Assembly: GCA_003255025.1 (NCBI GenBank)
Contig: QANY01013337.1
Span: 1,676,237 to 1,740,236 of the forward strand
Length of the DNA: 64,000 bases
Direction of reading: 5' to 3'
Source: Datisca glomerata
Taxonomy: Eukaryota; Streptophyta; Magnoliopsida; Cucurbitales; Datiscaceae
This document shows, one piece after another, positions 11,378 to 23,370 of the stretch; the stretch's first letter is position 1, and every line of letters starts with the position of its first letter. A program made the translations under genes and the position numbers. The notes beneath the pieces are model-generated. The model saw only the letters and a list, made by a program, of their open reading frames with translations, searched no databases and was not told where the DNA came from.

Positions 11378-12528
11378 ACAGACTATATTCAATTTTTTTC
11401 TTTAATATAATCAATTGTATAATTTAAATTCATGAAAATAACATACCATAATATGCATGAAATGAAAACAATCTATATGAAAATGTATAAAATGAAACAA
11501 ATGTAAATATGCATAAAAAAGTGTTTGAAACAATTACATATTAGTTAAAACATAAAATCTAATATGTTTAATATTCTTTCATCTTTTGTGATAACTTTAA
11601 TTGATTCTTTATTTGTTAATTTATCTCGTGTCATGCACATCTTAAGAACTAGTTGGATATAGAAGAGCTTTTGGACATGGATCTGTGATTTCACTATACT
11701 CATTTCCTTCAGTATGACTTGTTTTTCCTGTGAAGAACCCAATTAGTATTCAGCGGACCAATACCATTAGTGAACTAAGTGTTCAAACAACTCACTATCA
11801 CTTTTGAGATGAGATTTTTTACAAACTTCTGTGTATTTGGGTTATGATGAGATATAATCATTTGGGTTTGAGTTAAAATCAATATGAATATCTAAACATG
11901 TATACTATAGGGTTAAAGATGTCACATCCTATTGTCCAAAACCTTAGAACCGAGAGACATAATTTAAAGATAATGTGTGTATGACAAAAGTGTTGCAGTA
12001 TGAAATCTGAATGATTGAAGGACATTCAACGTTCACCTTAACAAATTGACGGTGTTATAAACATGAGAGTTAGGTGTAATCATTGAATATTAGAAGATAC
12101 GTCTGCGTAATTTAAATACATGAGAGATTTGTGTAACTTGCCGAATTTTTTTTATGAAAATTTTCTTGTTGAGGTGAATTCCACAGCTCACAAATGTCTG
12201 AGGTGGAACCTCGACACTTTTTGCATTCTAAATCTAACCAATGACAAGTTTTGATTTCTAATTTGTCCCTTGAGCCATTGTATGGGAGTTTTTTGCATCG
12301 ATTAAACAATAGTCAAAATTATTAAATATCTACGTAACAACACGAACCGAATTCCCGTTAAAACATCATGCAGATGGCATAGTGCTTATTATTCACCGGT
12401 TTTAACAATTATATCCAGTCAGCAGCCAAGAGACACATTTCTCCAACCTTACACATTTATCCATTTATTCATTTCACAAAAATTATCAAACATCTTTGAT
12501 GAGTCATACTTATGGAACAATCTCTAGC
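11378..12528. other. AT-rich intergenic DNA upstream of the prolamin-like gene
   Basis: Only small non-conserved ORFs are present on either strand. It holds the 5' flanking region of the gene at 12614; no transposon boundary was recognised. Confidence 0.5.
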
Positions 12529-12534
12529 TATAAA
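12529..12534 (+). promoter_or_regulatory. TATA box of prolamin-like gene
   Basis: TATAAA in the context AGCTATAAATTTC lies 85 bp before the ATG at 12614. It argues against the upstream in-frame ATG at 12512, which would lie before the TATA box. Confidence 0.6.
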
Positions 12535-12613
12535 TTTCATAATTTGCACCATTATCTCATACACTACTATAGAAGAATACTACATACAAATTAATTATTT
12601 CTACCTATCTAGC

Positions 12614-13012
12614 ATGACTTCGAAAATTTTGTTTCTCTTGCTAGTTCTCATTTGCCTCACGGCAAAAGGAATAGCAATAAGGGACTTCTTCCACATCAAT
12701 CCTCAAGTTATGGGACCCCAACTTTTAAGGCCCCAACCAAATGGAGCCACAGTCGAGTGCAGGACTGCACTAATGGAGCTAAAACATCCTTGTGTCGACA
12801 AGCTAACTAAGTCCATAAAGGAACCAACCGATGTCGGCCGAGATTGTTGTCGAGGCATTTTGGCTGTCACGGAGAACTGTCCACCTTCTGTGCTTGCTTC
12901 CCTTGGACTTCAAGAGCACCAAAGCAGAATTTCAGGTGGCTTTGGCTTCTGTGGACCGACTTCTTCCTCTTTTCCTTCCATATTTCCTAATGGTGGTCCC
13001 ACTCTTCCATAA
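12614..13012 (+). CDS. Prolamin-like (ECA1/EC1-type) small secreted cysteine-rich protein
   Basis: The 132-residue product opens with a signal peptide (MTSKILFLLLVLICLTAKG) and then shows the six-cysteine spacing of the plant prolamin-like domain (PF05617, formerly DUF1278): C-x10-C in VECRTALMELKHPC, the CC pair in GRDCC, then ENC and GFGFC. Known members are secreted by the egg cell or other female-gametophyte cells and include the sperm-activating EC1 peptides. The sequence supports the family, not a specific role. I chose the ATG at 12614 because it starts the signal peptide directly after a TATA box; the frame is open back to 12512. It is a single exon without lesions. A signal AATAAA follows at 13158. 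It resembles the gene at 51468-51833 in layout. Confidence 0.87.
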   Translation: MTSKILFLLLVLICLTAKGIAIRDFFHINPQVMGPQLLRPQPNGATVECRTALMELKHPCVDKLTKSIKEPTDVGRDCCRGILAVTENCPPSVLASLGLQEHQSRISGGFGFCGPTSSSFPSIFPNGGPTLP

Positions 13013-13157
13013 AGGAATTCTCTTCTATCATTGGGACTATTTAGAAGAACTGGGATTATATTTTGGGAGCTCTCGAGTTGTAGGAGCTGATATATGTTGT
13101 TGTTTGAATGGTTCCGTATAGTTTTTGTTTGTTCCTTTGTTCGGTATGTTTTTTTTT

Positions 13158-13163
13158 AATAAA
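13158..13163 (+). terminator. Probable polyadenylation signal of the prolamin-like gene
   Basis: AATAAA occurs 146 bp after the stop codon of the gene at 12614-13012, preceded by a T-rich stretch. Confidence 0.5.
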
Positions 13164-13384
13164 TGCACTAGGCATATCTATAAATAAAAACATGTAATGA
13201 ATATTAACTTTGCTTGATATATTCTGTATTAGTGAAGAAATGATCAGCTTCAAATGTGTTATTGAAAATGGATGATTTTCTTATTTGCCTGAAGAGGAAC
13301 GTACATATTCAAATTTTACGTTTTAATTTCATTTTAACATGTGAAAAAATATCAGTACATTCGTTGCAGACATCTAATATCACT

Positions 13385-13532
13385 TGTTAGATCAAGGGAA
13401 TCAAGCTTGATATCGCTTGTTAGTAGTACAGACCCCATACAATTGTAATCCATTTTGAAATAAGAGAAGAGGATCAGAAGAAAAAGTGAGAAGAAAGAGG
13501 AAAGAAGATGAAGGAAAGATCTTGTATATTTC
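13385..13532 (-). repeat. First piece of the LTR of copia element V (split)
   Basis: This segment and 25088-25266 together look like one ~325-bp LTR interrupted by element O. It starts TGTTAGATC and runs to TGTATATTTC. The other piece resumes TTTCTCATCGAC and ends CATATCAACTAGCA immediately before the reverse complement of a polypurine tract (ATTCCCCTCAAACTG). The left boundary is uncertain because TATCACTTGTTAG is locally duplicated (13378 and 13413). Confidence 0.6.
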
Positions 13533-14124
13533 TGGTAGTGAATCAGTTAGGCTAACAGTAGGTCAAATCTTAACTAATATACTTCTAACATTGAAAGATA
13601 ACTGAATAACCAAAAGTGAATGCAAAAATGAATATGAGATGAGAGTTCGAGAGATAGAGACACAAAATTTATCGTGGTTCAGTTCACAATTTGTGAACCT
13701 ACATCCAACAGCTGAGTTCCAATCAATCCACTATTAAGAATGTCTGCTACAAGGGATTCAAAAACACACTATACATATTACAAAGAATACTGGGAGAACC
13801 TTCATTGACAAAGCAACACTAGCCTATTGTGCTTCTTCTTCTTCAAGCTTTCCCGAGGACCTTTGGCACTCTAATGAAGCTATCTTTCTCTCGTAGTTTT
13901 TTCTCTCTTTTTGTGCTATTTCTAAGTTACATTTTTTCCACAAGAAGAATGCTCCTCTTTTTCTTGGCCATAACAAATTGTATCATGAGCAATCATTGCT
14001 CGATGCTCTCCCCGCCGATACTTGAGCTTCAGCTGCAATGTTATAACTAACTATATGCCAAGTCAACATAAGTTAAATAACATTGCCAGCTCATTGTCAG
14101 CTCATTGATGAGTCATTCATCACA
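13533..14124 (-). repeat. 3' LTR of copia element O
   Basis: It is aligned by eye to 24507-25087 through shared strings such as AACTAATATACTTCTAACATTG, shortened here to ACTAATATACTTCTAAC, and CTCATTGATGAGTCATTC. Its right edge CATCACA is followed by TATTTCCACCTTGAC, the complement of a polypurine tract. Confidence 0.85.
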
Positions 14125-14159
14125 TATTTCCACCTTGACTCTTCAAATGAGCTATACTT

Positions 14160-16081
14160 CTTCAAAATCTTAAAATATTGTCACCAGCTCCACTAACTTA
14201 TCAGTTAGTAATAAGATCAGTAACCTTGATCATGTTCAAAAATTTCTGAAACTTGATGCCAGTTACTAGTTTAGTAAGCATGTCAATAGAATTATCTTCA
14301 GTGTGGATCTTATCCACCTTAACTTTGTCTCCAAGTATCACCTATTTGATAAAATGAAATTTGATGTTATTTTATACCAAACTCTCCTACTAGACCTTAT
14401 AACCATAATGCTTCCTTTATGGCTTCTGTTAGGGCTATATATTCTGCTTTTGTAGTTGATAATACCACAACAGGTTGTAAGTTTGCCTTGCCTTCCAACT
14501 CACTGTACATCTAAATAGTTTGAAAATAAACTAGTAAGTGACCTTCTTTTATCTAGATCTCCAGCATAATCTGAGTCAACAAAATCAACTAGACCTTCGT
14601 CATTGTCTTGGATCTTCTGGTAAGTTAATCCTACAAGCTTATGCCTCTCAGATACCTAAAAACCCATTTTACAGCTTGCCAATGACCATTTCCTTAATTT
14701 GCCATGAACCTGCTGACAACTTACTACATATACAAGATCTAGTCTTATACATAGCATAGAGTACATTAAACTACTAATTATACTTAATTAAGGAACTTTG
14801 CTCATTTTAAATCTTTCTTGAGTATTCTCAGGTGACATTGCAAAAGATAACTTAAAATGAACTGCCAAAGGTGTTTGGATTGATTTTGAGCTTTCCAAAC
14901 CTTTCAAGAATCTTAAGAATGTAATTTCTTGTGAGATGAACAAGGTGCCACTTCTTTTGTTTCTAGATATCTCCGTACTTAAGATTCTTTTAGAAACACC
15001 TAAATCCTTCATTTCAAATTCACTACTGAGTCTCATGTTGAGTTTTTGTATTTCTACAGAGTCTGTAGATGCTATAAGCATATCATCTACATATAGGAGT
15101 AAGAAAACTCCCACACTCATAGTGCTCCACTTGAAATAAACACAACTATAAAACATTTTTATGCTATACCCATTTTTCAGCATAAACTCATCAAATCTGA
15201 GATACCACTACTTGGGAGACTGTTTTAAGCCATATAGAGATTTCTGGATTAAACATACATTATTTTCTCCTTCTTTGCTTACAAATCCCTCTAGTTGACC
15301 TATGAAATTTGTTCATCAAGGTTGCCATGAAGAAAGGCTATCTTTACATCCATCTATTGGAGGTCCATATCAAAATGAATTACTAAGGCAAACAACACCC
15401 TCATTGAAGTATGCTTTACCACTGGTGAGTAGACTTCTTTGTAATCTATTCCGTCACATTGAGTAAAACCTTTTTCCATAAGCCTTGCCTTATACACTAG
15501 TTTTGATTGATCAAATACATTTTCCTTCTTCTTATACACCCACTTGCACCATACAATTTTCTATTTTTCAATTCTTTCCACTAGGGTCCATGTTTGGTTT
15601 TCCTTGAGAGATCTCATCTTATCATTCATGGCTGTCAATCACTGATTTTTATCATTTCTGGAGATTGCCTCCTTAAAATTCATTGGTTCTAAATCACACA
15701 AGTCTTCAGCAACCAAAAGTGCAAAGGAGAACAATTATGCATATCCATACCTCACAGGTGCTTTGTGATTTCTTCTATCTCTATCTCTGGCCAATTGATA
15801 ACCATTTAGATCTTGGTGATCTTGATAAGTTTCTTCCTCAGTATCATCTTGTATATTGTCCTCACCATTCTGCTGTTGCTGAGAACATTCTGAACTTGTC
15901 AATTCCACCTCAATTCTTGCTTCCTCACTATTTGGTTTCTATGAGATCTCTTCAGTTTCAGTGGCCTTCTGCATGAGCATTTTCTCCTCCCTGAACACTC
16001 TACTAATAAAACATCTAAAAGAATTTCCTTCCTGGCACCATAATTTATATCCCTTTATACCATTAGGGTAACCAAGAAACA
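14160..16081 (-). pseudogene. Copia element O pol: post-integrase linker, RT and RNase H
   Basis: Reading on minus: CMFLGYPNGIKGYKLW (about 16081-16040) is the motif after integrase. Then comes a glutamine/glutamate-rich linker, CKWVYKKKENVFDQSKLVYK and ARLMEKGFTQCDGIDYKEVY (15539-15430, RT start), SPVVKHTSMRVLFALV, and LLLYVDDMLIAS (about 15108-15075, intact catalytic Y-V-D-D), followed by FEMKDLG. RNase H ends with KIHTEDNSIDMLTKLVT (about 14320-14265). Stops and frameshifts between the blocks make it a pseudogene. Confidence 0.85.
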
Positions 16082-16754
16082 TACAGTGTTGTGTGGCACT
16101 GCAGTTGTGCACAGTTGTATTGAGTCCCACTGCAATTGGTAACTTTACAATTAAATATTATTTCAGTTTATCCTTAAAAAATCTGTATGTCATTATCTAA
16201 AAAATATACAGATATTATTCTAATGTCCTCAGTTGACGAGTTAGTTCATCAGTTCATCAAAAAATGGAATTCAGAACATAGTTGGTGTTAGAGTGATTTT
16301 TCTCTGTGATTAATAGTTAATCAAAACTCTGAAAGAATAATCATCGCATTTTTTAGAGAATCGTCTTACTAAAGTTCTTCTTAGCAAATCTCTAGATCAC
16401 ATGTGTTAAGTGTATCTAGAGACAGAAAAGGTGTCTTGTAATAGTCTACATGCCCACACGTCCTAGTTCATTGAGAATTGACTTGGAAGATCTTGTTAGG
16501 GATCTCTAAGTCTACTCATCTTTGGAATGGTCTCGTAGGACGGATGATCGATCAATTTTTTAAGGACGCTTGATATAGACTACAAGAGGTATATGATTCT
16601 TAACCTTGTATGTTATAGATTTAATGTATAGATATATAATGGATCCTGACTGATTGAAAAAGAGTTTTCAATGAAGATTCGATCTTCATTTAAATGTTTA
16701 ATTTTTAAATGGTCTCGAGCGACATGCTTCCGCCGCGCACGCGTCACGACAACT
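16082..16754 (+). repeat. 5' LTR of element II (5'-truncated)
   Basis: It shares long matches with the solo LTR around 61620-62250, for example AAGAATAATCATCGCATT, ACTACAAGAGGTATATGATT and TATATAATGGATCCTGACTG. It starts inside the LTR where the frame of element O ends (FLGY motif), so the truncation and the insertion junction coincide at about 16082. Confidence 0.8.
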
Positions 16755-16760
16755 AGTAAG

Positions 16761-16773
16761 TGGTATCAGAGTG
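16761..16773 (+). promoter_or_regulatory. Primer-binding site of element II
   Basis: TGGTATCAGAGTG lies 6 bases after the LTR end. It is complementary to the 3' end of plant initiator tRNA-Met, the usual primer of Ty1/copia elements. Confidence 0.8.
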
Positions 16774-18375
16774 GTCTTTATATATTTATATGTTAAATGT
16801 TGTGTGAGTTTTCTTGCATTATTCATATAATATGAGATATGTATGAATGGATGGATGGTTATTTTTTTGAATGTATGAAAAATAATGGATCGTTAATTAT
16901 ATGGTGATTATTGGGTTAGGTTTTGTTTTTTCAATATTTTCTTAGATCTTGTGTAAGCCGTTTTGGGGGTAGGAATTTTAGTAAATATTTATTGTAATTA
17001 TTCTGATCGCGAGAAGATGACGAATGCACAAGACGAACGAGGAGGAAAAGCAAAAATAAGAATTACTGGGGAATTCTGGCGTTGGCACCAGAAATAGGAT
17101 TTCCGGCACTGGCGCTGCTAGAAAAATTGGCTCTGGCAGCGAGCCCACTGGAAAATTTGCACCGACGGCAACGATCATTTTTTACGGCGGCAGTGGACGT
17201 CCGACGGCGGTGATGGGTGGCGGTGGAAGAGTCCTATTGTTGGTGGCAACTGTTGTCATATCTAGGGAAGTCGCAGAAACCCTTATACCAACTGACCATA
17301 TCACTACAGAGTTTGATGATAACCCTAACTCTATCTATTATCTTTTAAATTTTGAAATTAATTATTAATTATTAATTTTATGAAAATTAAAGATTAATTA
17401 ATTGATTGAGTTTGACCAAGTGAAAAAATTATTTATTCACCAAGTCAAATTCAATCATTTTAAAAGATAATTTTAGAGATAATTTTTAATTAAGAAAAAT
17501 GGTTTTCCCTAATTAAAAATGTTTTGTTTGAAATTTGAAGATTATGAAGATTTACATAAGATGAAGAAGAAGATATTTTGGAAATATGTAATCTTGAAGT
17601 CCTCTTTATAATTTTATTTCTTTATTTCAATGGTTGTAATTTAAAAATACTTAATAGTCACTCGGTCTATTATTATATTATTTAACTATTAAATAACGAT
17701 TGATAACATGATCATGCATTAGTCGATCATATGGCATGCATGAAATCCACAAAGTTTTATTTAATCAATCTCATCAATAGGAACATGATTTATTAGGATT
17801 GTCCTAATATGTTTATATGAATTATTTTGAGAAATCAATTGCATGTAAACTGGTAGGTTTTAATTAGTTAAAATTTGGTAATCACACCACTCTAAAGCCT
17901 ATAGTAATCTTTAGGAAAACCAACTTTTGTGAAAGTTTTTCATCAAAGTTCGATAAATGTAATTAGTTAGTTAATTATGCTCACCTAATTATGACTTCGG
18001 CTTTTTAGAAGGTTAAAATGAAATTAGACCAATAAGATTGACATAATTGATTATTAACTATTCATAGGGTTATTATTTTAATCAATGATTAATTTAGAAT
18101 TAATTGATTAGTTAAAATGAAAACACATAATCCTAAAATAGTGAGGGGAGAAGGTTAACATGTCAATGTAACATATGGTCTCCACCATTAATACAACACC
18201 GTGAGGTGCACTAAGGGCATCGAGATGGCTTTATTTTCATTCCCCTAAATAAGGTTTCGAGCTGTACCAATACCAAGGTTGGACTTCTTAAGAAGATATG
18301 AGAAAGTGATGTAGTTTAGTTTTGACCGACCTAAAGGCGGGATATTCTAAATGAAGTCATGGAATATTAAATGAT
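16774..18375 (+). other. Non-coding leader of element II
   Basis: About 1.6 kb between the primer-binding site and the insertion of element I. The first 500 bp are moderately GC-rich (GGCGGTGG repeats around 17170-17240). The rest is very AT-rich and no gag motif was found on plus. I see nothing else in it. Confidence 0.5.
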
Positions 18376-19969
18376 TGCTGGGATCGGTTGGTTTCAGAAT
18401 TAATTAAAAACATGTTTGAACCACGAATAGTTTATGGGTGGAATATTAAAATTTTATTCAATTAACTTATTTAATCAAATTAACTTAAAGCCAAACAACG
18501 TGCAATTTTGCATATACGATATTAAACGAGAAGGTTAGGTTAGAAACAATTTTCACCTTTACTCTGTGTCGAGAATTTCTGAACTGGTTGAACTCCCTCG
18601 AGTGTTCTTCGTGTTCTTCAAGCTTTAAGGTCAAAATTACGAACCTAATATTCCACGAACGATTTACAAATTAGTCCACCAACAAATTTACATGATCTCT
18701 TAGAGTTTTAGTTGTATCGAAATTCATCAATCCAATTGATCATTATCAATTAATTAACTAATTTATTTTATTTAACTAATAAATAATTAATTCGATACAA
18801 CAATTACACTTAACTAACTTAAGTGACATCACCTATCACATATAGGTATATAAAATATGCATTGGCGCCAAAACACATTTTGGTTCAACTTAGTTCATTT
18901 TTCTAATCCTATTCTCCAATCTATTTCTGAGACCTAATTGACCCACATGAGCAAAGCTTAGGATTCAAATACCCGAAAAATTCATGTACATAAATTCTCG
19001 AGATATTTAATCCTGACATCTTATGATTCCACTATAAGTTTGATGTCGAATCAACTCCCGGTTCATGCGCGCTACATTTTCTGTTGGTGTAAATAAACTC
19101 TATTTACTTACACGGTCCACAAAATATTTTAACATAATAACTATCGTGAATATCAGTAACCATAGCAGAATGTAAAATTATCATTTTATCCTTCTTGTTA
19201 TTATTTCAGTAACTCATTTATTGACTGTGAATAAGAAATACATTATGGTGAATTGGCTCGTACAATTCACAAATCTTATTCAATGACTCATTTCATCGTA
19301 TATTTGGCCAAGTTAATTTATTCACACACCCATCAAGAAAGTATAAGGTGATATTGTTGCTTTCACAATCCAACCACGAATTTCTATATCTGTGAATCAC
19401 GCAACTCCTACCTAATTAAATTACAATTTCAATAGCTGAGGTATTGCCCGCCAATTCAAACTCACTCATTTGATATATCCAATATTTCAACTAATCATGT
19501 CAAGTTACGTATTAACCTCAGTATTAAGATAATTACAAAAATACGTTTCAGGTGTAACAATTAGATTTAGAGCTAGGTAAACGATTTTGGTCTCTAAACT
19601 AATTTATTACCCATCTATTCAACATGTTCTTTACATGTCTAGGTTAACCATTTGAGTCTTCACTTTTATGCCCCAAGACTGACATCCAATGGTTAAACCT
19701 AACAATCGCAATCAAATTTGATTGCTCAGTCGATCCTAAGACTACGAATATCGTTATGAACTATTTCAGAAGAGTTCATCTGGAGATACTTATGTCTTTA
19801 CTTTTATTTCATGACAATAGTTCTAGGACTTGAGTAGTTTACAAACACGCTTTAATTTAAAAAAATAACTTTCAATTTATTCATAAAAAAATTAGTAATA
19901 GAATGTCTGAGAAATAACTAAATATAAATAAATAATTATTACACGCTACTTTATGGACAATATTCCAAC
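18376..19969 (-). repeat. 3' LTR of element I
   Basis: It starts TGCTGGGATCGG and ends TATTCCAACA, matching the solo LTR at 4316-6240 and the LTRs of the element at 32849-39293 over almost their whole length. It is shorter (about 1.6 kb) because of internal deletions. Immediately right of it is ATCTCTTATCCCCC, the degraded complement of the polypurine tract. Confidence 0.85.
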
Positions 19970-22350
19970 AATCTCTTATCCCCCAGCCCTCTAGATGACC
20001 ATAAATTTTTTTACTAAAAGCCTTCGTGAATAGATCAGCCATGTTGTTAAGTGTTGAAATATGTATAACCACAACGTCTCCACGCTGAACAATCTCTCTA
20101 ATCAGGCGATACTTACATTCTATGTGTTTGGATCTCTTATGGTTTCTAGGTTTCTTAGAATTCTCTACAGCCTCACTGTTAACACAAAAAGTGACATTGG
20201 CTTGTCAGCGTCTGGACTAACTTCTAGAGTCTTTAAGACATTCCTAAGCCATACAACCTCCTTTGTAGCTTTACAAGCTGCCACATATTCAGCTTCCATG
20301 GTAGAATCAATAATGCAAGATTGCTTGATACTTCTTCATACAACTGCTCCACCATTCAGGATGAACATCGATCCTGAAGTGGACCTCCTGAAGTCCTTAT
20401 CAGCTTGAAAATCAAAATTTATATACCCCGTCATATTAAAGTCACTACCTGAATATACATGCATGTAATTCCTTGTTCTTCTAAGATACTTAAGGATATG
20501 CTTGACGGCATTCTAATGCTCGATTCTAGGATTAGATTGAAAATGACTTACTACGCCCACGACAAAGCAATTATCATGTCTAGTGCAAAACATGCGTACA
20601 TGAGGCTTCCTACGGCTGAGGCATAGGGTATCTTTCTCATATCTTCCTCTTCTTGAAGAGGCTTGGGAGACTGTTACTTGGAGAGGCTGACTCCATGTCT
20701 AAAGGGAAGAAATCCCCTCTTGGATTTTTGTATACTGAAGCGATCCAACACCTTATCAATATAAGATGCTTGAGAAAGTGCCAATTGTATGTTCTTCTGA
20801 TCTCCAAAGACCTGAATACCTAAGATAAATAAAACTTCTCCAAGATCCTTCATGTCAAATTGGTTTGTAAGCCAAAACTTGACATCATACAATTTTCCTC
20901 CATTATTCCTAATGAGTAGAATATCATATATGTACAAGACTAGAAAAACCATATTCCCTTCGTGTATCAACTTATACACACAGGGTTTATCCACCAACTG
21001 TTCAAAATTATAGTTCTTAACAGTTTCATCAAATCTAATATTCCATGACCGTGATGATTGCTTAAGTCTATAACTGAACTTCTACATTGCCTCTTGGCCT
21101 TTCTCCATAAACCCGTCTGGTTGAGCCAAATAAATGTGCTCTTCAAGATTTCCATTCAGAAAGGCAGTCTTGACGTCCATTTGCCAGATTTTCATAATCA
21201 AGGGCAACAACAATGGACAAAAGGATTCAAATGGATTTAAGCATGGCTATTGGTGAGAAGGTATCCTCGTAGTCTATACCTTCCTTTTAGGTGTAGCCCT
21301 TGGCTACTAGCCTAGTTTTGAATGTCTCTACATTCCCATCCAGAACTCTTTGCATCCTACGGGTTTTATCCTTTCAAGAGGATCTACAAGTTTCAATACT
21401 TCGTTTGAGTACAACGAATGCATCTCAACATTCATGGATTCCTGTTATAAGTTTACTTCAGGACCAGCTATGGCCTCCGAGTAAGAGATTAGTTCATCTA
21501 GGTCCTTGTGTGAGATAGTTGTCAAATCTTCTCCATAGGACATGTACCTTTCAAGTTGTCTCATAACTCTCCCACTACGTCGAGGCTCCATAGTCTCTGG
21601 CTCCTGTCATAATTCTTCCATTATTGAATCAGAAACAATTTCTGACTGGGGAGTCAGTGTTCTCCCACTCAATAATTCCTCTAGCTCAACTGTGCTTCTC
21701 TGTTGTACACTTTTAATATAATCTTCTTCAAGAAAACAAGCATTTTTGCTAATAAATATTTTCTTATCAGTCGTACTGGAAGATATACCCATTCGTTCCT
21801 ATAGGATATCCTATAAATATGCACAATTCTGAACAACTGGTCAACTTGCCTATCTTCTCTCTTAGAACATGTGATGGGCAACCCTATATTCTAAAATGGT
21901 GAACGGATGACTTTCACCCATACCATCTTTCATATGGTGTACTAGGTACCAAATTTCATATGATGTACTAGGCATCATCTTTGACGGAACTTGGTTCAGA
22001 ATATATGCCGATGTTTGTAAGGCATATCCTCAGAATGAATCTGGGAGGGATGAGAAACTCATCATAGATCTAACCATCTCCATCAGAGTTTGATTTCTTC
22101 TTTCTGACACACCATTTTGTTGTGGCGTACCAGGTGTTGTATGCTGAGAAAGAATATATTCTTCCTTAAGAAAGTCATTGAACTCTCCTAGCGAGTACTC
22201 TCCACCAGGATTAAATCGTAGTGTTTTTAGTTCTTTTTCTAATTGCTTTTCAACCAAGGCCTTATATTCTTTGAAATTTTCAAATGTTTCAGACTTTTGA
22301 TGCATTAGATAAACATGACAAAAATGTGAGTAGTCATTAGTGAAAGTTAC
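19970..22350 (-). pseudogene. Element I pol: integrase, RT, RNase H
   Basis: On minus: YILSQHTTPGTPQQNGVSER and RRNQTLMEMVRSMMSF (22160-22070) are the end of the integrase core. [18 protein letters not shown] sequence near 21170-21130 and CVYKLIHEGNMVFLVLYIYD (20980-20930) are RT. The catalytic box there is YIYDILL, so the aspartate that should follow the variable residue is tyrosine. RNase H ends with ISTLNNMADLFTKAFSKKIY (20055-19998). Several stops and frameshifts occur. The order integrase, RT, RNase H is that of Ty1/copia. Confidence 0.85.
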
Positions 22351-22399
22351 GAACTATTTCTTGCTTGGATATACAATGGCCCACATACATCACTATGTA

Positions 22400-22986
22400 T
22401 TAGTTCAAGGCATTGAATGGCTTTTTCACCTTTTGAAATAAAGTCTCAGCGGCTTGTAACTCCTTCATAATCTCAGGAAGTGAGTACTTTAGCTTATTCA
22501 TCGAATAATTAAGCTTGAAGTTCTCAAAGGTACTAGTTAAAGTCTCTAGGATCTTATCCACCTGAGTCTCACCATCAACCTCAGCACCCATGATCTCCAT
22601 CTCATTCAAATAACTTATGATCAACATCATATGTTCTCTGATAAGGGTTCAGGCTCCATCATGCAGTTCATGAAGTTGCATACATCTGTCTGTTTGGCTT
22701 AAGACCCTGATTTATGAATGTTTCAGTGATGTTTAACATCAGTGGTTTCCAAATTCTAATGTTATTGTTGCAACATATTGCTAATAGAACCCAAGATGTA
22801 ATATCTGTCTATCTCATTAGAATGTAGCCAAAAAGCATAAGCATTATTTTCCTCTTGAGTCGATTCACTAAAAGGCTCAAAGGAATAAGGGGTGGTGAGC
22901 ATGAACTTGTTCTTTTCAATCATCAGTATGATATCAAGATTGTGTTTCCAATCACCGTAATTATCACCAGTTAATATTGTTCGCAT
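22400..22986 (-). pseudogene. Element I gag
   Basis: The frame from 22986 reads LTGDNYGDWKHNLDIILMIE, the N-terminal copia gag motif (L-x-G-x-N-Y-x-x-W). From 22630 it reads VDGETQVDKILETLTSTFEN and FKLNYSMNKLKYSLPEIMKE, the middle of copia gag (UBN2 type). A frameshift separates the two parts and the zinc knuckle is not visible. Confidence 0.8.
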
Positions 22987-23056
22987 TTAAGATAGTTGAG
23001 AATGGAAATATTGACATGATTATCAAAAAGAATAAATAAAGTGGTGTAAACAAATG

Positions 23057-23301
23057 CTCATTCGATTTTAAGACTGCGAAGATAGTTCTGAACTATTTCA
23101 GAATAGTTCATCTGGAGACGCTTCTGTCTTCACTCTTCTTTCATTGACAATAGTTTCAGAACTAAAGTAATTTATAAAACACTTTAATTTAAAATAAAAC
23201 TTTCAATTTATTCATAAAAAATTCAATAATACAAATGTTTGAGAAATAATTAAATATAAATAAATAGTTATTACACGCTACTTTATGGAGATATTCCAAC
23301 A
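23057..23301 (-). repeat. Truncated LTR start of family I
   Basis: It matches the last ~245 bp (plus-strand order) of the LTR at 18376-19969 and ends ATATTCCAACA. To its right is AATCTCCCACTTGG, the complement of the polypurine tract, as beside the LTR at 32849-34734. Confidence 0.8.
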
Positions 23302-23370
23302 ATCTCCCACTTGGACTAAAGTAGGCGTATACAAACTCTTATGCCACATTTTTTAGGGCAAGTGAGAGAT

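Larger units (their letters stand above)
18376..23355 (-). mobile_element. Ty1/copia element I, nested in element II
   Basis: On minus it contains, from right to left, a polypurine tract and pol end (23302-23350), a 245-bp LTR start (23057-23301), a short leader, gag (22986-22400), integrase (22305-22030), RT (21240-20674), RNase H ending at 19973 and a complete 3' LTR (18376-19969). The right LTR lacks most of its length and the primer-binding site. The extra pol end to its right indicates the remains of a second copy of the same family sharing that LTR. Integrity is low. Confidence 0.8.

Noticed and set aside
16978..17178. 66-codon ORF on minus in a GC-richer patch
   Set aside because: It lies in the leader of element II, on the strand opposite to the element and without homology that I can see.
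20061..20408. 115-codon ORF on plus
   Set aside because: Antisense of the RNase H region of copia element I; the same shadow occurs at 34859-35131 in the related element.
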